The notes beneath the pieces are model-generated. The model was not told where the DNA came from. It did not search any database and worked only from the letters and a program-made list of their open reading frames with translations. The translations under genes were made by a program, and so were the position numbers. A stretch of DNA of 33,388 nt from Gammaproteobacteria bacterium (GTDB taxonomy: Bacteria; Pseudomonadota; Gammaproteobacteria; Steroidobacterales; GCA-2729495): contig JACFNV010000004.1 in the NCBI GenBank assembly GCA_019454675.1, forward strand, positions 23,309 to 56,696, in the 5' to 3' direction. The first letter of the stretch is position 1. Each line of letters starts with the position of its first letter. Below are positions 16,493 to 24,920 of this stretch, in pieces.

Positions 16493-16579
16493 GACGACTG
16501 CCCCCTTGAGACCGTTGTTGCATGCCCTCGGTGCGCTGTCCGCGCCTGGCCCAGATTAACGGATGCGGTGATTCAGTCT

Positions 16580-16593
16580 GTTCGATAGCGAAC
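16580..16593. promoter_or_regulatory. GTTCG-N4-CGAAC site in the regulator promoter
   Basis: GTTCGATAGCGAAC is an inverted repeat of Crp-site size, with a further TCGAAC half-site at 16611-16616. It lies just downstream of a minus-strand -10 (TATGAT, 16601-16596), so binding would block the regulator's own start. It is centred 41.5 bp before the start point predicted from a plus-strand -10 (CATAAT, 16616-16621), the class II activator position. Sequence and spacing are observed; the regulator that binds is inferred. Confidence 0.5.
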
Positions 16594-16595
16594 GT

Positions 16596-16601
16596 ATCAT
16601 A
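16596..16601 (-). promoter_or_regulatory. Candidate -10 box for the Crp/Fnr regulator pair
   Basis: TATGAT matches the sigma-70 -10 consensus in five of six positions, about 105 bp upstream of the first regulator's start. No good -35 is found 16-18 bp further upstream, so the promoter is weak or activator-dependent. Confidence 0.4.
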
Positions 16602-16627
16602 TGTATTGCCTCGAACATAATGGGCGA

Positions 16628-16878
16628 TTGCCGGCAGGTGCCCCCATCGCCCTCGCCCCGGCATGGCTGCCCCGGCCCGCATGAAAAAACCTGCTGTGTG
16701 CGGTTCCGTACAGTCAGGGCGGGATTCGTGGCGCAGGATGGAGCCATCAACTGCCTGCCCGGACGAATCCGCAGGCAGGTTGTCGCGAAGCGCAGCGTTC
16801 TTCAGGAGGTTTGCAGGAAGTCGATTGTTTTCATGAGTCCCCCCTGATTCAGGCCCCGTCAAGACGGGGCCTTTTTTT
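16628..16878 (+). ncRNA. Putative small RNA divergent from the Crp/Fnr pair
   Basis: The 497-bp gap between the regulators and rpmG holds no recognisable gene, yet it contains a strong plus-strand terminator that no annotated gene would use. A CATAAT box (16616-16621) without a -35, but with the GTTCG-N4-CGAAC site centred at -41.5, predicts a start near 16628. The interior has a hairpin (CTGCCTGC 16751-16758 pairing GCAGGCAG 16771-16778). A 57-codon frame (16663-16836, beginning MAAPARMKKPAV) lies inside but has no ribosome-binding site and no recognisable domain, so an RNA product is more likely. The boundaries are inferred. Confidence 0.33.
16851..16878 (+). terminator. Strong intrinsic terminator of the putative small RNA
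   Basis: AGGCCCCGTC-AA-GACGGGGCCT is a 10-bp perfect stem followed by a run of seven Ts, a textbook plus-strand terminator. The only upstream plus-strand candidate transcript is the putative small RNA. Confidence 0.88.
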
Positions 16879-16920
16879 GTCCCCGTACCGGGACGGGGCG
16901 GAGACCGCTGGCCGCGGGCA

Positions 16921-16946
16921 CAAAAAACGCCCCGCGAGGGGGCGTT
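16921..16946 (-). terminator. Intrinsic terminator of rpmB-rpmG
   Basis: AACGCCCC (16926-16933) pairs with GGGGCGTT (16939-16946) around a 5-base loop, and the A run at 16922-16927 becomes the U tract on the minus strand. It lies 44 bp after the rpmG stop. Confidence 0.88.
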
Positions 16947-16989
16947 CTGCCGGCATTCCCGCCGCGACGGGCGGTGGGAGGCCGCGAAG

Positions 16990-17154
16990 CTACTTGATCT
17001 TCGCTTCCTTGTACGGCACGTGCTTGCGCACCACCGGGTCGAACTTGCTGACTTCCATCTTCTCGGGATGGAGGCGCTTGTTCTTGCTGGTGGTATAGAA
17101 GTGCCCGGTACCGGCGGTGGAGACGAGCTTGATCTTGTCGCGCTTGCTTGGCAT
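16990..17154 (-). CDS. rpmG: Large ribosomal subunit protein bL33
   Basis: The 54-aa basic protein ([20 protein letters not shown], then a K-N-K-R segment, [10 protein letters not shown] and YKEAKIK) matches bacterial L33 along its length. It has no zinc-binding CxxC pairs, so it is the zinc-independent form. The ATG at 17154 is chosen; the longer upstream frame overlaps rpmB. It follows rpmB by 11 bases and ends before an intrinsic terminator, so the two ribosomal genes form one operon. Confidence 0.97.
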   Translation of the reverse strand: MPSKRDKIKLVSTAGTGHFYTTSKNKRLHPEKMEVSKFDPVVRKHVPYKEAKIK

Positions 17155-17165
17155 GGCTCTTGTCC

Positions 17166-17402
17166 TCAGACCTTTTCGCCGCGGGCGCGGAGTTCGGCGA
17201 CGACCTTCTCGATGCCGTGCTTGTCCACGGTGCGCAGGCCACGGGTGGAAAGCCGCAGGCGGACGAAGCGCTTTTCGCTTTCCAGCCAGAAGCGGTGGCT
17301 GTGCAGGTTCGGCAGCCAGCGGCGCCGGCTCTTGTTGTTGGCGTGCGAAACGGTGTTCCCGGAGGACGGCCGCTTGCCGGTCACCTGGCAGACGCGCGAC
17401 AT
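17166..17402 (-). CDS. rpmB: Large ribosomal subunit protein bL28
   Basis: The 78-aa protein starts [16 protein letters not shown] and carries [40 protein letters not shown], the standard bL28 sequence. A single cysteine remains, so it is the zinc-free type. It is the first gene of rpmB-rpmG, with a good sigma-70 promoter upstream. Confidence 0.98.
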   Translation of the reverse strand: MSRVCQVTGKRPSSGNTVSHANNKSRRRWLPNLHSHRFWLESEKRFVRLRLSTRGLRTVDKHGIEKVVAELRARGEKV

Positions 17403-17460
17403 GACAAACCTCTGTTGAATCGGCTGAATGAATCACCCTCGCGCGGGCGAGGGGCCGGCT

Positions 17461-17489
17461 ATTAAACCAGCACGGGGGCGGGAAGGCAA
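17461..17489 (-). promoter_or_regulatory. Sigma-70 promoter of rpmB-rpmG
   Basis: On the minus strand TTGCCT (17489-17484), a 17-bp spacer and TTTAAT (17466-17461) form a good housekeeping promoter about 60 bp upstream of rpmB. The predicted leader contains a short GC-rich hairpin (CCTCGC...GCGAGG). Confidence 0.65.
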
Positions 17490-17589
17490 CCGCGGCGATG
17501 GCCTGGTGCGGGATCCGTGGCCACCCGGCACGGCTCCGGACACAGGTTCCCGCCTTGCGGGTGTTGCCGGGCGGGCCACGGCGATGCTC

Positions 17590-18282
17590 TCAGAGCATGC
17601 CACGGCCCGCCAGCGAGGTGCACACGCCATCGCCCACCACGAAGTGGTCGAGCAGGCGGACATCGATCAGCTCCAGGGCGCCGCGGATGCGCCGGGTGAT
17701 CAGCTGGTCGGCCTCGCTCGGCTCGGCCACCCCGGAGGGGTGGTTGTGGGCGAGGATCACCGCCGCCGCATTGCGCTGCAGGGCCTGGCGGACGACTTCC
17801 CTGGGATAGACCGTGGTGTTGTCGATGGTGCCGCGGAAAAGTTCGTCGAATGCCAGTACCCTGTGGCGATTGTCGAGGAACAGGCAACAAAAGACCTCGT
17901 GGGGACGATCGCGCAGGCGAGCCAGCAGGAACTCGCGGCTGTCCCCCGGCGAGTGGATGGACTGGCCGGGCGCCAGTTTTTCCTGGAGGTAACGGCAGCC
18001 GCACTCGCGGGCGGCGATGAGCGTGGCTGCCTTGCCGGCGCCCATGCCATGCACGGCCACGAGATCCTCGAAGCTGGCATTGAGGAGCCCGCGGATGCCG
18101 CCGAAGGTGGCCAGCAGGTTGCGGGCCAGCTCCAGCACCGAGAGACCGCGGACGCCGCGGCCGAGCATGACGGCCAGCAGCTCGGCATCCGAGACCCGCT
18201 CCGGGCCGGCATTGACCAACCGCTCGCGGGGTCGCTCGCCGGGTGGCCAGTGCTTGGGGGAAGAAGCTTTCACGTGGCCCAT
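17590..18282 (-). CDS. radC: RadC-family JAMM/MPN-domain protein
   Basis: The 230-aa protein has the RadC layout. A helix-hairpin-helix-like N-terminal part (PRERLVNAGPERVSDAELLA, VHGMGAGKAATLIAA) precedes a C-terminal JAMM metalloprotease-like domain with the metal motif HNHPSG followed by SEAD. The name comes from an old link to DNA repair in E. coli that did not hold up, so the molecular role is unknown, although the metal ligands are intact. It is divergent from coaBC with 95 bp between starts. rpmB-rpmG lies downstream on the same strand behind its own promoter. Confidence 0.94.
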   Translation of the reverse strand: MGHVKASSPKHWPPGERPRERLVNAGPERVSDAELLAVMLGRGVRGLSVLELARNLLATFGGIRGLLNASFEDLVAVHGMGAGKAATLIAARECGCRYLQEKLAPGQSIHSPGDSREFLLARLRDRPHEVFCCLFLDNRHRVLAFDELFRGTIDNTTVYPREVVRQALQRNAAAVILAHNHPSGVAEPSEADQLITRRIRGALELIDVRLLDHFVVGDGVCTSLAGRGML

Positions 18283-18377
18283 TCTCGGTGCCGGTGGACG
18301 GCTGTCCCAGCCGCGAAAGCGCTGCCATCACCGACAAAGGAACCCACGCCGCGGACCGATTCTTGTACGCTAGCCCA

Positions 18378-19622
18378 ATGAACGGACTGGCCGGAAAAAG
18401 GGTCCTGCTGGGCGTCTCGGGCGGCATCGCCGCCTACAAGAGCGCCGGGCTGGTGCGGCGGCTGCGCGACCAGGGCGCCGAGGTGCAGGTGGTCATGACC
18501 GCCGGTGCACGGCACATGGTGTCGCCGACGGTGTTCCAGGCGGTCTCCGGCCGGGAGGTGCGCCACGACCTCTGGGATGAGGCCGCCGAGGCCGCCATGG
18601 GCCACATCGAGCTGGCACGCTGGGCCGACTGCATACTGATCGCGCCGGCCACCGCCCACCTGATGGCGCTGCTGGCGGCGGGCCTGGCCCCCGACCTGCT
18701 GACCACCCTGTGCCTCGCCACCACCGCCCCGCTGGTGCTGGCGCCGGCCATGAACCACCGGATGTGGCAGCACCCGGCCACCCGCGACAACAGGCAGCTG
18801 CTCGCCAGCCGTGGCGTGCATTTCGTCGGCCCGGCCGATGGCGCGCAGGCCTGCGGCGAGACCGGCCCCGGGCGCATGAGCGAGCCGGCCGAGATCGTCG
18901 CGGCGCTGCTGGCGCTGGCCGGGCAGGCCAATGGTCCGCTGGCCGGTCGCCATGTGCTGGTCAGCGCAGGGCCGACGCGCGAGCCCATCGATCCGGTGCG
19001 CTTCGTCAGCAACCGCAGCTCGGGCAAGATGGGCTTTGCGGTGGCCCGGGCGGCCGCGGAGGCGGGTGCCCGCGTCACGCTGGTGGCGGGGCCGGTGCAG
19101 GTCGCCACCCCCCCGGGCGTGGAGCGCGTGGATGTGGAATCGGCCGCCGAGATGCATGAGGCCATCCTCGCGCGGGCGGTGCAGGCCGATATCTACATCG
19201 GTGCCGCCGCCGTCTCCGACTACCGTCCCGGGCAGCCCGCGACGCAGAAGATCAAGAAGAAAAGCGACACCCTCGACCTGCACATGGTGAAGTGTGCCGA
19301 CGTGCTGGCCACCGTCTCGGCCCTGCGGCAGGGACGCCCCTTCACCGTGGGCTTTGCCGCCGAGACCGAGAGGCTCGAGGAGCACGCGCTCGACAAGCTG
19401 CAGCGCAAGGGGCTCGACATGATCATCGCCAACCTGGTGGGCGCCAACCTCGGCTTCGACCGCGATGACAACAGCGCGGTGATCCTCTGGCCGGGCGGAC
19501 GCGAGGAGGTGGCGCAGACTTCGAAGCTCGAGCTGGCGCGGCGCATCATCGCCGCGATTGCCGCGCACCATGCGGCGGTTTCCGGCACGGCTGCCTCGGA
19601 CCGCCGGCCGGACGTCCCGTGA
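18378..19622 (+). CDS. coaBC: Bifunctional phosphopantothenoylcysteine decarboxylase / phosphopantothenate-cysteine ligase
   Basis: CoaBC (Dfp) carries out two consecutive steps of coenzyme A synthesis. The N-terminal CoaC flavoprotein half (about 1-190) shows [20 protein letters not shown], the active-site histidine in [20 protein letters not shown] and the substrate-flap cysteine in [11 protein letters not shown]. The C-terminal CoaB half (about 190-400) shows [33 protein letters not shown] and the nearby KIKK segment. The 414-aa length is normal. The ATG at 18378 lies directly before the family's first beta strand. It overlaps dut as GTGA. With coaD earlier in the window, two CoA-synthesis loci are present. 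Confidence 0.97.
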   Translation: MNGLAGKRVLLGVSGGIAAYKSAGLVRRLRDQGAEVQVVMTAGARHMVSPTVFQAVSGREVRHDLWDEAAEAAMGHIELARWADCILIAPATAHLMALLAAGLAPDLLTTLCLATTAPLVLAPAMNHRMWQHPATRDNRQLLASRGVHFVGPADGAQACGETGPGRMSEPAEIVAALLALAGQANGPLAGRHVLVSAGPTREPIDPVRFVSNRSSGKMGFAVARAAAEAGARVTLVAGPVQVATPPGVERVDVESAAEMHEAILARAVQADIYIGAAAVSDYRPGQPATQKIKKKSDTLDLHMVKCADVLATVSALRQGRPFTVGFAAETERLEEHALDKLQRKGLDMIIANLVGANLGFDRDDNSAVILWPGGREEVAQTSKLELARRIIAAIAAHHAAVSGTAASDRRPDVP

Positions 19623-20080
19623 GCGGCGCGAGGATCCAGCTGCGGGTACTCGACCCGCGTCTCGGGCGCGAATTTCCCCTGCCGGAATACGCGACCGCCG
19701 GTGCGGCGGGCATCGACCTGCGCGCCTGCGTCGACCAGGACCTGTCGATCGCGCCCGGCGCCACGGTGCTGGTGCCGACGGGGATCGCGATGCACATCGC
19801 CGACCCCGGCCTTGCCGCGGTGATCCTGCCGCGCTCGGGCCTCGGCCACAAAAACGGCATCGTGCTCGGCAACCTCGTCGGCCTGATCGACTCCGACTAC
19901 CAGGGCCAGCTCATGGTGTCGGCTTGGAACCGTGGCAGCGAGCCTTTCACCATCGAGCCCGGCCTGCGGCTTGCGCAGATGGTGTTCGTGCCGGTGGTGC
20001 GTGCCGAGTTCGAGGTGGTCGGGGAGTTCGTTGCCAGCGCGCGCGGCGCCGGCGGCTTCGGCCATACCGGTCGCCACTGA
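19619..20080 (+). CDS. dut: Deoxyuridine 5'-triphosphate nucleotidohydrolase (dUTPase)
   Basis: Dut hydrolyses dUTP to dUMP, keeping uracil out of DNA and feeding thymidylate synthesis. The 153-aa protein has all five trimeric-dUTPase motifs: [10 protein letters not shown] (I), [11 protein letters not shown] (II), [15 protein letters not shown] (III), the [10 protein letters not shown] region (IV) and the glycine-rich arm GAGGFGHTG (V). The start is GTG, overlapping the coaBC stop as GTGA, so it is coupled to coaBC. It converges on a DUF4124 gene. A small GC hairpin (20085-20099) without a T tract lies between them. Confidence 0.97.
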   Translation: MSGARIQLRVLDPRLGREFPLPEYATAGAAGIDLRACVDQDLSIAPGATVLVPTGIAMHIADPGLAAVILPRSGLGHKNGIVLGNLVGLIDSDYQGQLMVSAWNRGSEPFTIEPGLRLAQMVFVPVVRAEFEVVGEFVASARGAGGFGHTGRH

Positions 20081-20103
20081 GGGTGGCGCCGGCGGCGCCG
20101 GGC

Positions 20104-20796
20104 TCAGTTGGAGCCCAGCGCGGCCTGCAGTTCCTCGAAGCGCTTGATATCGGCGCTGAACTGCGCGAGCAGCTCGGCCTTGCGCCCCCTGGTGCTGGTC
20201 AGGTTCTTCTCGTACAGCGTGATGGAATCCATGGTGTTCGAGAGCTCCTTGGCCAGGCGCTCGTCGATGGGCAGGGCATCGGGGTCGGGGCTGTAGGGCT
20301 TGAAGCCCGCCGCTTCGGCCTGCAGGCGCTGCAGGATGTCGCGCAGGCCCTGGAGGTAGTTCTCGGTCACCCGGATCTGGGTATCGATGAGCTCGATGCG
20401 CCGGTCGCGCAGCGCCTCGATCTCCTCCACCGAGAGATAGGTATCAAGCAGCACCTGGTCGCGGCGGGAATCCAGTATTGCCTGCCGCCTTTCCTCGGCG
20501 GCCTTGCGGGCCGCGGCCTGTTCGATGGCGCGCTGCTCGGCCGTCTTGGCACCGTCCTCGGTGGCCACGGGCACGCCGTAGTCGTTGAGGATCTGCTTCT
20601 GGGTGGTGGCGTATTCCGGCGGCACGCTGTCACCGAAGTGCACCATGCCGTCCTTGTCGACCCAGCGATAGGTCCTGGCCTCGCCATTGGCCTTGGCCGG
20701 TCTTTGTTGTGCACCGGCAGGCTGCATCCCCGCGCCGGGTGCGCAGAAGGTGAACGCCACGGCGAAAGCCGCGAGCCAGCCTGCTGTACGGTTCAT
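20104..20796 (-). CDS. DUF4124-domain periplasmic protein with coiled coil
   Basis: The 230-aa protein begins with a signal peptide (MNRTAGWLAAFAVAFTF, cleavage probably near AGA/AQQ). The short DUF4124 motif follows (YRWVDKDGMVHFGDSVPPEY, about 42-61), then a long charged helical region (about 85-230) rich in E, R, Q and A with predicted coiled coils. DUF4124 is a common small beta motif of exported proteobacterial proteins with no settled function. I chose the ATG at 20796 because it gives a proper signal peptide; the frame is open upstream to the pyrE stop. It lies 132 bp downstream of pyrE on the same strand. In pseudomonads algC and argB occupy the dut-pyrE interval; they are absent here. 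Confidence 0.85.
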   Translation of the reverse strand: MNRTAGWLAAFAVAFTFCAPGAGMQPAGAQQRPAKANGEARTYRWVDKDGMVHFGDSVPPEYATTQKQILNDYGVPVATEDGAKTAEQRAIEQAAARKAAEERRQAILDSRRDQVLLDTYLSVEEIEALRDRRIELIDTQIRVTENYLQGLRDILQRLQAEAAGFKPYSPDPDALPIDERLAKELSNTMDSITLYEKNLTSTRGRKAELLAQFSADIKRFEELQAALGSN

Positions 20797-20927
20797 GAGC
20801 CTGCGTCCTCGGACGGGATTTGACAGATTATCGGGCACGAAACCCGGCCCGGACAGTGACGCAGTGCCGGGAAAGCCGATGTCGCGCTCCTTGGTCCGCA
20901 CCGTGGCGATGGATTCCGCCGTCTGGT

Positions 20928-21575
20928 TCATGTCCCGATGCCGTAGCGCTGGCGGTATGCGGCCATCGACGGCAAGTGCTCGGCCAGCTCCCGGCTGCCC
21001 TGGAGGTGGCCCATGAGGTCGTCGAGGCCGATGATGCTCACCACCCCCAGGCCGAGGCCCTGCTCCACCTCCTGGACCGCCGAGCTGGTGCCGCTGCCGC
21101 GCTCCTGGCGGTCGAGGGCGATCAGCACGCCCGCCGGCTCGCCGCCCGCGGCGCGGATGATGTCCACCGACTCGCGGATGGCGGTGCCGGCGGTGATGAC
21201 GTCATCGACGATCAGCACGCGGCCGTGCACCGGCGCGCCGACGATGACCCCGCCCTCGCCATGGTCCTTGGCTTCCTTGCGGTTGAAGCAGAACGGCAGG
21301 TCGATGCCGTGGTGCTCGGCCAGCGCGGCTGCCGTCAGCGTGGCGAGCGGGATGCCCTTGTAGGCGGGGCCGAAGATCATGTCGCAGTCGATCGCCGCTT
21401 CGCGTGCCGCGGCGGCGTAGTGGCGCCCGAGGCTCGCCAGCGCCCGGCCGGTATTGAAGAGGCCCGAGTTGAAGAAGTAGGGGCTGATGCGCCCCGACTT
21501 GAGCGTGAAGCTGCCGAAGCGCAGCGCGCCGATTTCCAGCGCGAGCTTGATGAATGACGTCTTGTAGGCGCGCAT
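20928..21575 (-). CDS. pyrE: Orotate phosphoribosyltransferase
   Basis: PyrE makes orotidine monophosphate from orotate and PRPP in pyrimidine synthesis. The 215-aa protein matches E. coli PyrE closely: [33 protein letters not shown], the flexible loop [13 protein letters not shown] and the PRPP motif [13 protein letters not shown]. The ATG at 21575 ([13 protein letters not shown]) is the conserved start. It is divergent from the Crc/exonuclease III-type gene with 70 bp between starts, the arrangement known from pseudomonads. Confidence 0.98.
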   Translation of the reverse strand: MRAYKTSFIKLALEIGALRFGSFTLKSGRISPYFFNSGLFNTGRALASLGRHYAAAAREAAIDCDMIFGPAYKGIPLATLTAAALAEHHGIDLPFCFNRKEAKDHGEGGVIVGAPVHGRVLIVDDVITAGTAIRESVDIIRAAGGEPAGVLIALDRQERGSGTSSAVQEVEQGLGLGVVSIIGLDDLMGHLQGSRELAEHLPSMAAYRQRYGIGT

Positions 21576-21645
21576 GTGGTGGTTCCCGGCGCGGCTTGCG
21601 CCTTCTGGTAGAGTATCGCACGGCAAGCGGCACCGTGGTCCTGGC

Positions 21646-22422
21646 ATGCGCATCATCACCCTGAACGTCAACGGCATCCGCTCGGCGGCCAGCAAGGGCC
21701 TGTTCGAATGGTTGCCGCGCCAGCACGCCGATGTCATCTGCCTGCAGGAGATACGCGCCGGGCTCGAGCACCTGCAGGAGCCGCCCTTCGTTTCGCCTGT
21801 CTTCCATGCCTGCTACGAGCCCGCCGTGAAGAAGGGCTATGCCGGGGTGGCGCTGCTCGCGCGCGAGGCGCCCGACGAACTCGTCCGCGGCTTCGGCGTG
21901 CCCGAGTTCGACGAGGAGGGGCGCTATGTCGAGGCGCGCTTCGGCGACCTCAGCGTCATTTCTCTCTACGTGCCCTCGGGTTCCGCTGGGCCGCACCGGC
22001 AGGAGTCCAAGTTCCGCTTCATGGATGTCTTCATGGAGCACCTGCGCGGGCTGCGCGCCGATGGCCGGCGCTACGTCATCTGCGGGGACTGGAACATCGC
22101 GCACCGGCAGATCGACCTGAAGAACTGGCGCAGCAACCAGAAGAACTCCGGCTTCCTGCCCGAGGAGCGCGCCTGGATGGATGCGCTCTTCGACGAGCTC
22201 GGCTTCGTCGATGCCTTCCGTGCCGTCGACCAGCGCCCCGAGCAGTACACCTGGTGGTCCAACCGTGGCCAGGCCTGGGCCAACAACGTGGGGTGGCGCA
22301 TCGACTACCAGGTCGTCTCGCCCGGGCTTGCCGGCGCGGTCGAGGGCGCCACCATCTACAAGGATGAGCGCTTCTCCGACCACGCCCCGCTCATCATGGA
22401 TTACGCCATCGATGCCGCCTGA
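21646..22422 (+). CDS. Exonuclease III-family protein at the crc locus, active site intact
   Basis: The 258-aa protein belongs to the EEP nuclease superfamily. It aligns along its whole length with both exonuclease III and the Pseudomonas catabolite-repression protein Crc, which is encoded next to pyrE in the same divergent arrangement. Shared stretches include [35 protein letters not shown] and GWRIDYQ. Pseudomonas Crc has lost the nuclease residues. Here all key positions are kept: N7, E35 (CLQEI), Y108 (LYVPSG), D148 and N150 (GDWNIAH), D220, and D245-H246 (SDH). It is therefore best described as an AP endonuclease/3'-5' exonuclease of the Crc lineage. Whether it also acts in carbon control with Hfq is unknown. 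The last 11 bases overlap the start of the AmpG-like permease gene. Confidence 0.9.
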   Translation: MRIITLNVNGIRSAASKGLFEWLPRQHADVICLQEIRAGLEHLQEPPFVSPVFHACYEPAVKKGYAGVALLAREAPDELVRGFGVPEFDEEGRYVEARFGDLSVISLYVPSGSAGPHRQESKFRFMDVFMEHLRGLRADGRRYVICGDWNIAHRQIDLKNWRSNQKNSGFLPEERAWMDALFDELGFVDAFRAVDQRPEQYTWWSNRGQAWANNVGWRIDYQVVSPGLAGAVEGATIYKDERFSDHAPLIMDYAIDAA

Positions 22423-23743
22423 GCCCGCCAGCGGCGGCTCTCCATCCCGTGCTGGCCTTGCCGTCTACCTGCACCGCCGGGTGCTGGCCATGCTGTTCCT
22501 CGGCTTCTCCGCCGGCCTGCCCTTCCCGCTGGTCTTCGCCACGCTGTCGGCCTGGCTGGCCACGGCGGGCATCAGCAGGTCGAGCATCGGCATGTTCGCC
22601 TGGATCGGCATGGCCTATGCGCTCAAGTTCCTGTGGGCGCCGCTGGTCGACCGCCTGCCGCTGCCCGGGCTGACCGGCTGGCTCGGCCGGCGCCGCAGCT
22701 GGATGCTGGTGGCACAGGCGGGCGTGATCCTCGCGTTGCTCATGCTGGCCGCTGCGGACCCTGCCACCGGGCTGCGGCAGGTGGCGCTGCTGTCGCTGGC
22801 CGTGGCCTGCTGTTCGGCAACGCAGGACATCGCCATCGACGCCTGGCGCATCGAGGCGGTGGATCCGCAGCTGCAGGGGGCGATGGCCGCCAGCTACCAG
22901 TTCGGCTACCGGCTGGCCATGCTGGCGGCGGGCGCGGGTGCCCTGCTGATCGCCGATCATGCCTCGTGGGCGGCGGCCTACCGCGGCATGGCGGTGCTGA
23001 TGCTGGTCGGTGTGGCCACGGTGTTCGTCATCGCCGAGCCGGCACCAGCCGGCGTGGCGGCGGGTGTCGCGCAGGCCGGTCCGCACGGCGGGCTCGTCCG
23101 GCTGCGGCAGTGGTTCGCCTCGGCGGTGCTGGGCCCCTTCGCGGACTTCTTCCGCCGCAGCGGCGTCTTCGGCCTGCTGCTGCTCGGCTTCATCGCCTGC
23201 TATCGGATCAGCGACCAGGTCCTCGGCGTGATGGCCAATCCCTTCTACATCGACATCGGCTTTTCGCTGTCGCAGATCGCCGCGGTGGCCAAGGTTTTCG
23301 GCTTCGCCATGACGTTGGTCGGTGCGGCGATGGGTGGCGTGGTGGTGGCGCGCTGGGGCGCGGTGCGGCCGCTGGCGGCGGGCGCGCTGCTGGCGGCGGC
23401 CACCAACCTGCTGTTCGCGCTGCTGGCCTGGCATCACGCGGCCGATGTGCGCCTCCTGATGCTCACCATCTCCGCCGACAACCTGGCGGCGGGCTTTGCC
23501 GGCACCGTGTTCATCGCCTACCTGTCCAGCCTGACCAGCGTGTCCTATACCGCCACCCAGTACGCGCTGTTCTCCGCGCTGATGTCGGTGCTGGGCAGCT
23601 TCATCGGCGGCTTCTCCGGCGTGGTGGCGGAGGCGGTCGACTGGGTGAATTTCTTCCTCTACACCACGGCCATGGGCCTGCCGGCCATCATGCTGTCGCT
23701 GGTGGTGGCAAGGCGGGCGCGGGCGGAGCAGGGATCGCGCTGA
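22412..23743 (+). CDS. ampG: AmpG-like muropeptide permease (MFS)
   Basis: AmpG imports anhydromuropeptides from the periplasm for cell-wall recycling and, where AmpR/AmpC exist, for beta-lactamase induction. The 443-aa protein is hydrophobic throughout, with about 12 membrane segments and AmpG-type signatures: MLFLGFSAGLPFPLVFATLSAWL at the first helix, FLWAPLVDR, RRSWMLVAQ, SATQDIAIDAWRIE and YRISDQVLGVMANPFY. The ATG at 22412 overlaps the preceding gene by 11 bases; no better start is available before the first helix. The substrate is inferred from the family, since close relatives include uncharacterised PAT-family carriers. Confidence 0.86.
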   Translation: MPPEPASGGSPSRAGLAVYLHRRVLAMLFLGFSAGLPFPLVFATLSAWLATAGISRSSIGMFAWIGMAYALKFLWAPLVDRLPLPGLTGWLGRRRSWMLVAQAGVILALLMLAAADPATGLRQVALLSLAVACCSATQDIAIDAWRIEAVDPQLQGAMAASYQFGYRLAMLAAGAGALLIADHASWAAAYRGMAVLMLVGVATVFVIAEPAPAGVAAGVAQAGPHGGLVRLRQWFASAVLGPFADFFRRSGVFGLLLLGFIACYRISDQVLGVMANPFYIDIGFSLSQIAAVAKVFGFAMTLVGAAMGGVVVARWGAVRPLAAGALLAAATNLLFALLAWHHAADVRLLMLTISADNLAAGFAGTVFIAYLSSLTSVSYTATQYALFSALMSVLGSFIGGFSGVVAEAVDWVNFFLYTTAMGLPAIMLSLVVARRARAEQGSR

Positions 23744-23764
23744 GGGCGATCGGCCGGGGCGGGG

Positions 23765-24055
23765 TCAGTCCTGCCGGTCGAGGTAGTCCAGCGGGTCGTC
23801 GAAGCCCTCCCCGGGCTGGTCGTGCCGGTCGCTGAAGTCCTCGTCGTCGATGTCGACGGCGGCGGTCCAGTCGTCGGGCGGCTGCGCTTCCTCGATTTCC
23901 ATCTGCTCCCACGAGTCGGCATCGATCTCCTCGATGGTGCCGTCGTAGTACTGGATCTCGATGGTGGCGTCGATGGCATCGATGGCCACCACCTCGAACA
24001 GCTCGCCGGTTTCGTGCTGGTACCAGTTGCCCACCACGGGGACTAGTTCGGCCAT
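23765..24055 (-). CDS. Small acidic protein, DUF6763-like
   Basis: The 96-aa protein begins MAELVPVVGNWYQHETGELF and continues FEVVAIDAIDATIEIQYYDGTIEEID. This short beta-rich, Tudor-like N-terminal half is followed by a strongly acidic tail (DDEDF, GFDDPLDYLDRQD). It matches my recollection of the uncharacterised gammaproteobacterial family DUF6763, whose function is unknown. The start overlaps the trmB stop by 13 bases, so it is translationally coupled to a tRNA methyltransferase gene. It converges on the AmpG-like gene. Confidence 0.8.
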   Translation of the reverse strand: MAELVPVVGNWYQHETGELFEVVAIDAIDATIEIQYYDGTIEEIDADSWEQMEIEEAQPPDDWTAAVDIDDEDFSDRHDQPGEGFDDPLDYLDRQD

Positions 24056-24813
24056 TGTCCTGGTTCCGGAATGATTGCCGCGGAGCGTGAAGCTTCGGAG
24101 GCTTCCGTTATAACCCAGCCACCGGCCGGGGTCGAGCGTTGCCAGGCCGTCTCCCAGACCTCGTGTCCCAGCCGCCCGCCCCGGCGCTCGAAGCGGGTGC
24201 TGGTGGGGCGGGCCCGCGGGGGCGCCGGCAGCGGGGCGAGCGCGGGCTCGGCAGCGAGCACCTCCGCCATGTGTTCGGCATAGGGCGCCCAGTCGGTGGC
24301 GACGTGGAAGATGCCGCCGGGCGCGAGCTTGCGCGCCACCAGCCGCGCGAAGGCCGGCTGCACGATGCGTCGCTTGTGGTGGCGCTTCTTGGGCCAGGGG
24401 TCGGGGAAGAACAGGTTGATGCCGGCCAGGGATGCGTCGGGCAGCTGCTGCTCGAGCACCTCGATGGCATCGTGGCGGATGATGCGCAGGTTGGACAGGC
24501 CGCGCGCCTCGGCCAGCAGCAGCGCGTGCCCGACGCCGGGCTCGTGCACCTCGACGCCGAGGAAGTCGGTGGCGGGATCGGCGGCCGCGGCGGCCGTCAG
24601 CAGCTCGCCGTCGCCGAAGCCGATCTCCATGATGCAGGGTGCCTCGCGCCCGAAGAGCGCGGCGAGGTCGAGCGGCTGCGGGGTGAAGGCCAGGCCGATG
24701 CGGGGCCAGAGTTCGTCCAGCGCCCGCCTCTGGGCGGTGGTGATGCGTCCCGCCCGCAGGATGAAGCTGCGGATGGTGCGCGGAGCCGTGGCGTCACGGG
24801 GGGCTTCGCTCAT
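24043..24813 (-). CDS. trmB: tRNA (guanine46-N7)-methyltransferase
   Basis: TrmB uses SAM to form m7G46 in the variable loop of tRNAs. The 256-aa protein shows RSFILRAGRITTAQRRAL at the N-terminus, the SAM motif MEIGFGDGELL, the catalytic FFPDPWPKKRHHKRR and VATDWAPYAEHM. Two ATGs are possible; I prefer 24813 because GGAAAG then sits 8 bases upstream, whereas the ATG at 24819 is only 2 bases from it. A C-terminal extension of about 20 residues (ASEASRSAAIIPEPGQWPN) follows the usual end of the family. It overlaps the next gene. Confidence 0.96.
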   Translation of the reverse strand: MSEAPRDATAPRTIRSFILRAGRITTAQRRALDELWPRIGLAFTPQPLDLAALFGREAPCIMEIGFGDGELLTAAAAADPATDFLGVEVHEPGVGHALLLAEARGLSNLRIIRHDAIEVLEQQLPDASLAGINLFFPDPWPKKRHHKRRIVQPAFARLVARKLAPGGIFHVATDWAPYAEHMAEVLAAEPALAPLPAPPRARPTSTRFERRGGRLGHEVWETAWQRSTPAGGWVITEASEASRSAAIIPEPGQWPN

Positions 24814-24920
24814 GGTCATGGCTTTCCGGCTTGGCTAAACGGGCTTGCGGGAGGCGGAACGGTACATCAAGGCATGGCGTCGGACACTTTCGCCATCAAC
24901 TGTCCGCTCCCTGTCGCGGC

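Noticed and set aside
16620..16847. Protein genes in the gap between the Crp/Fnr genes and rpmG (75-codon and 57-codon frames)
   Set aside because: Neither frame has a ribosome-binding site, a recognisable domain or the codon bias of neighbouring genes. The 75-codon frame would start before the predicted transcription start.
20085..20099. A terminator between dut and the DUF4124 gene
   Set aside because: GGCGCC-GGC-GGCGCC can pair, but there is no T tract on either side and such palindromes are common at this base composition.
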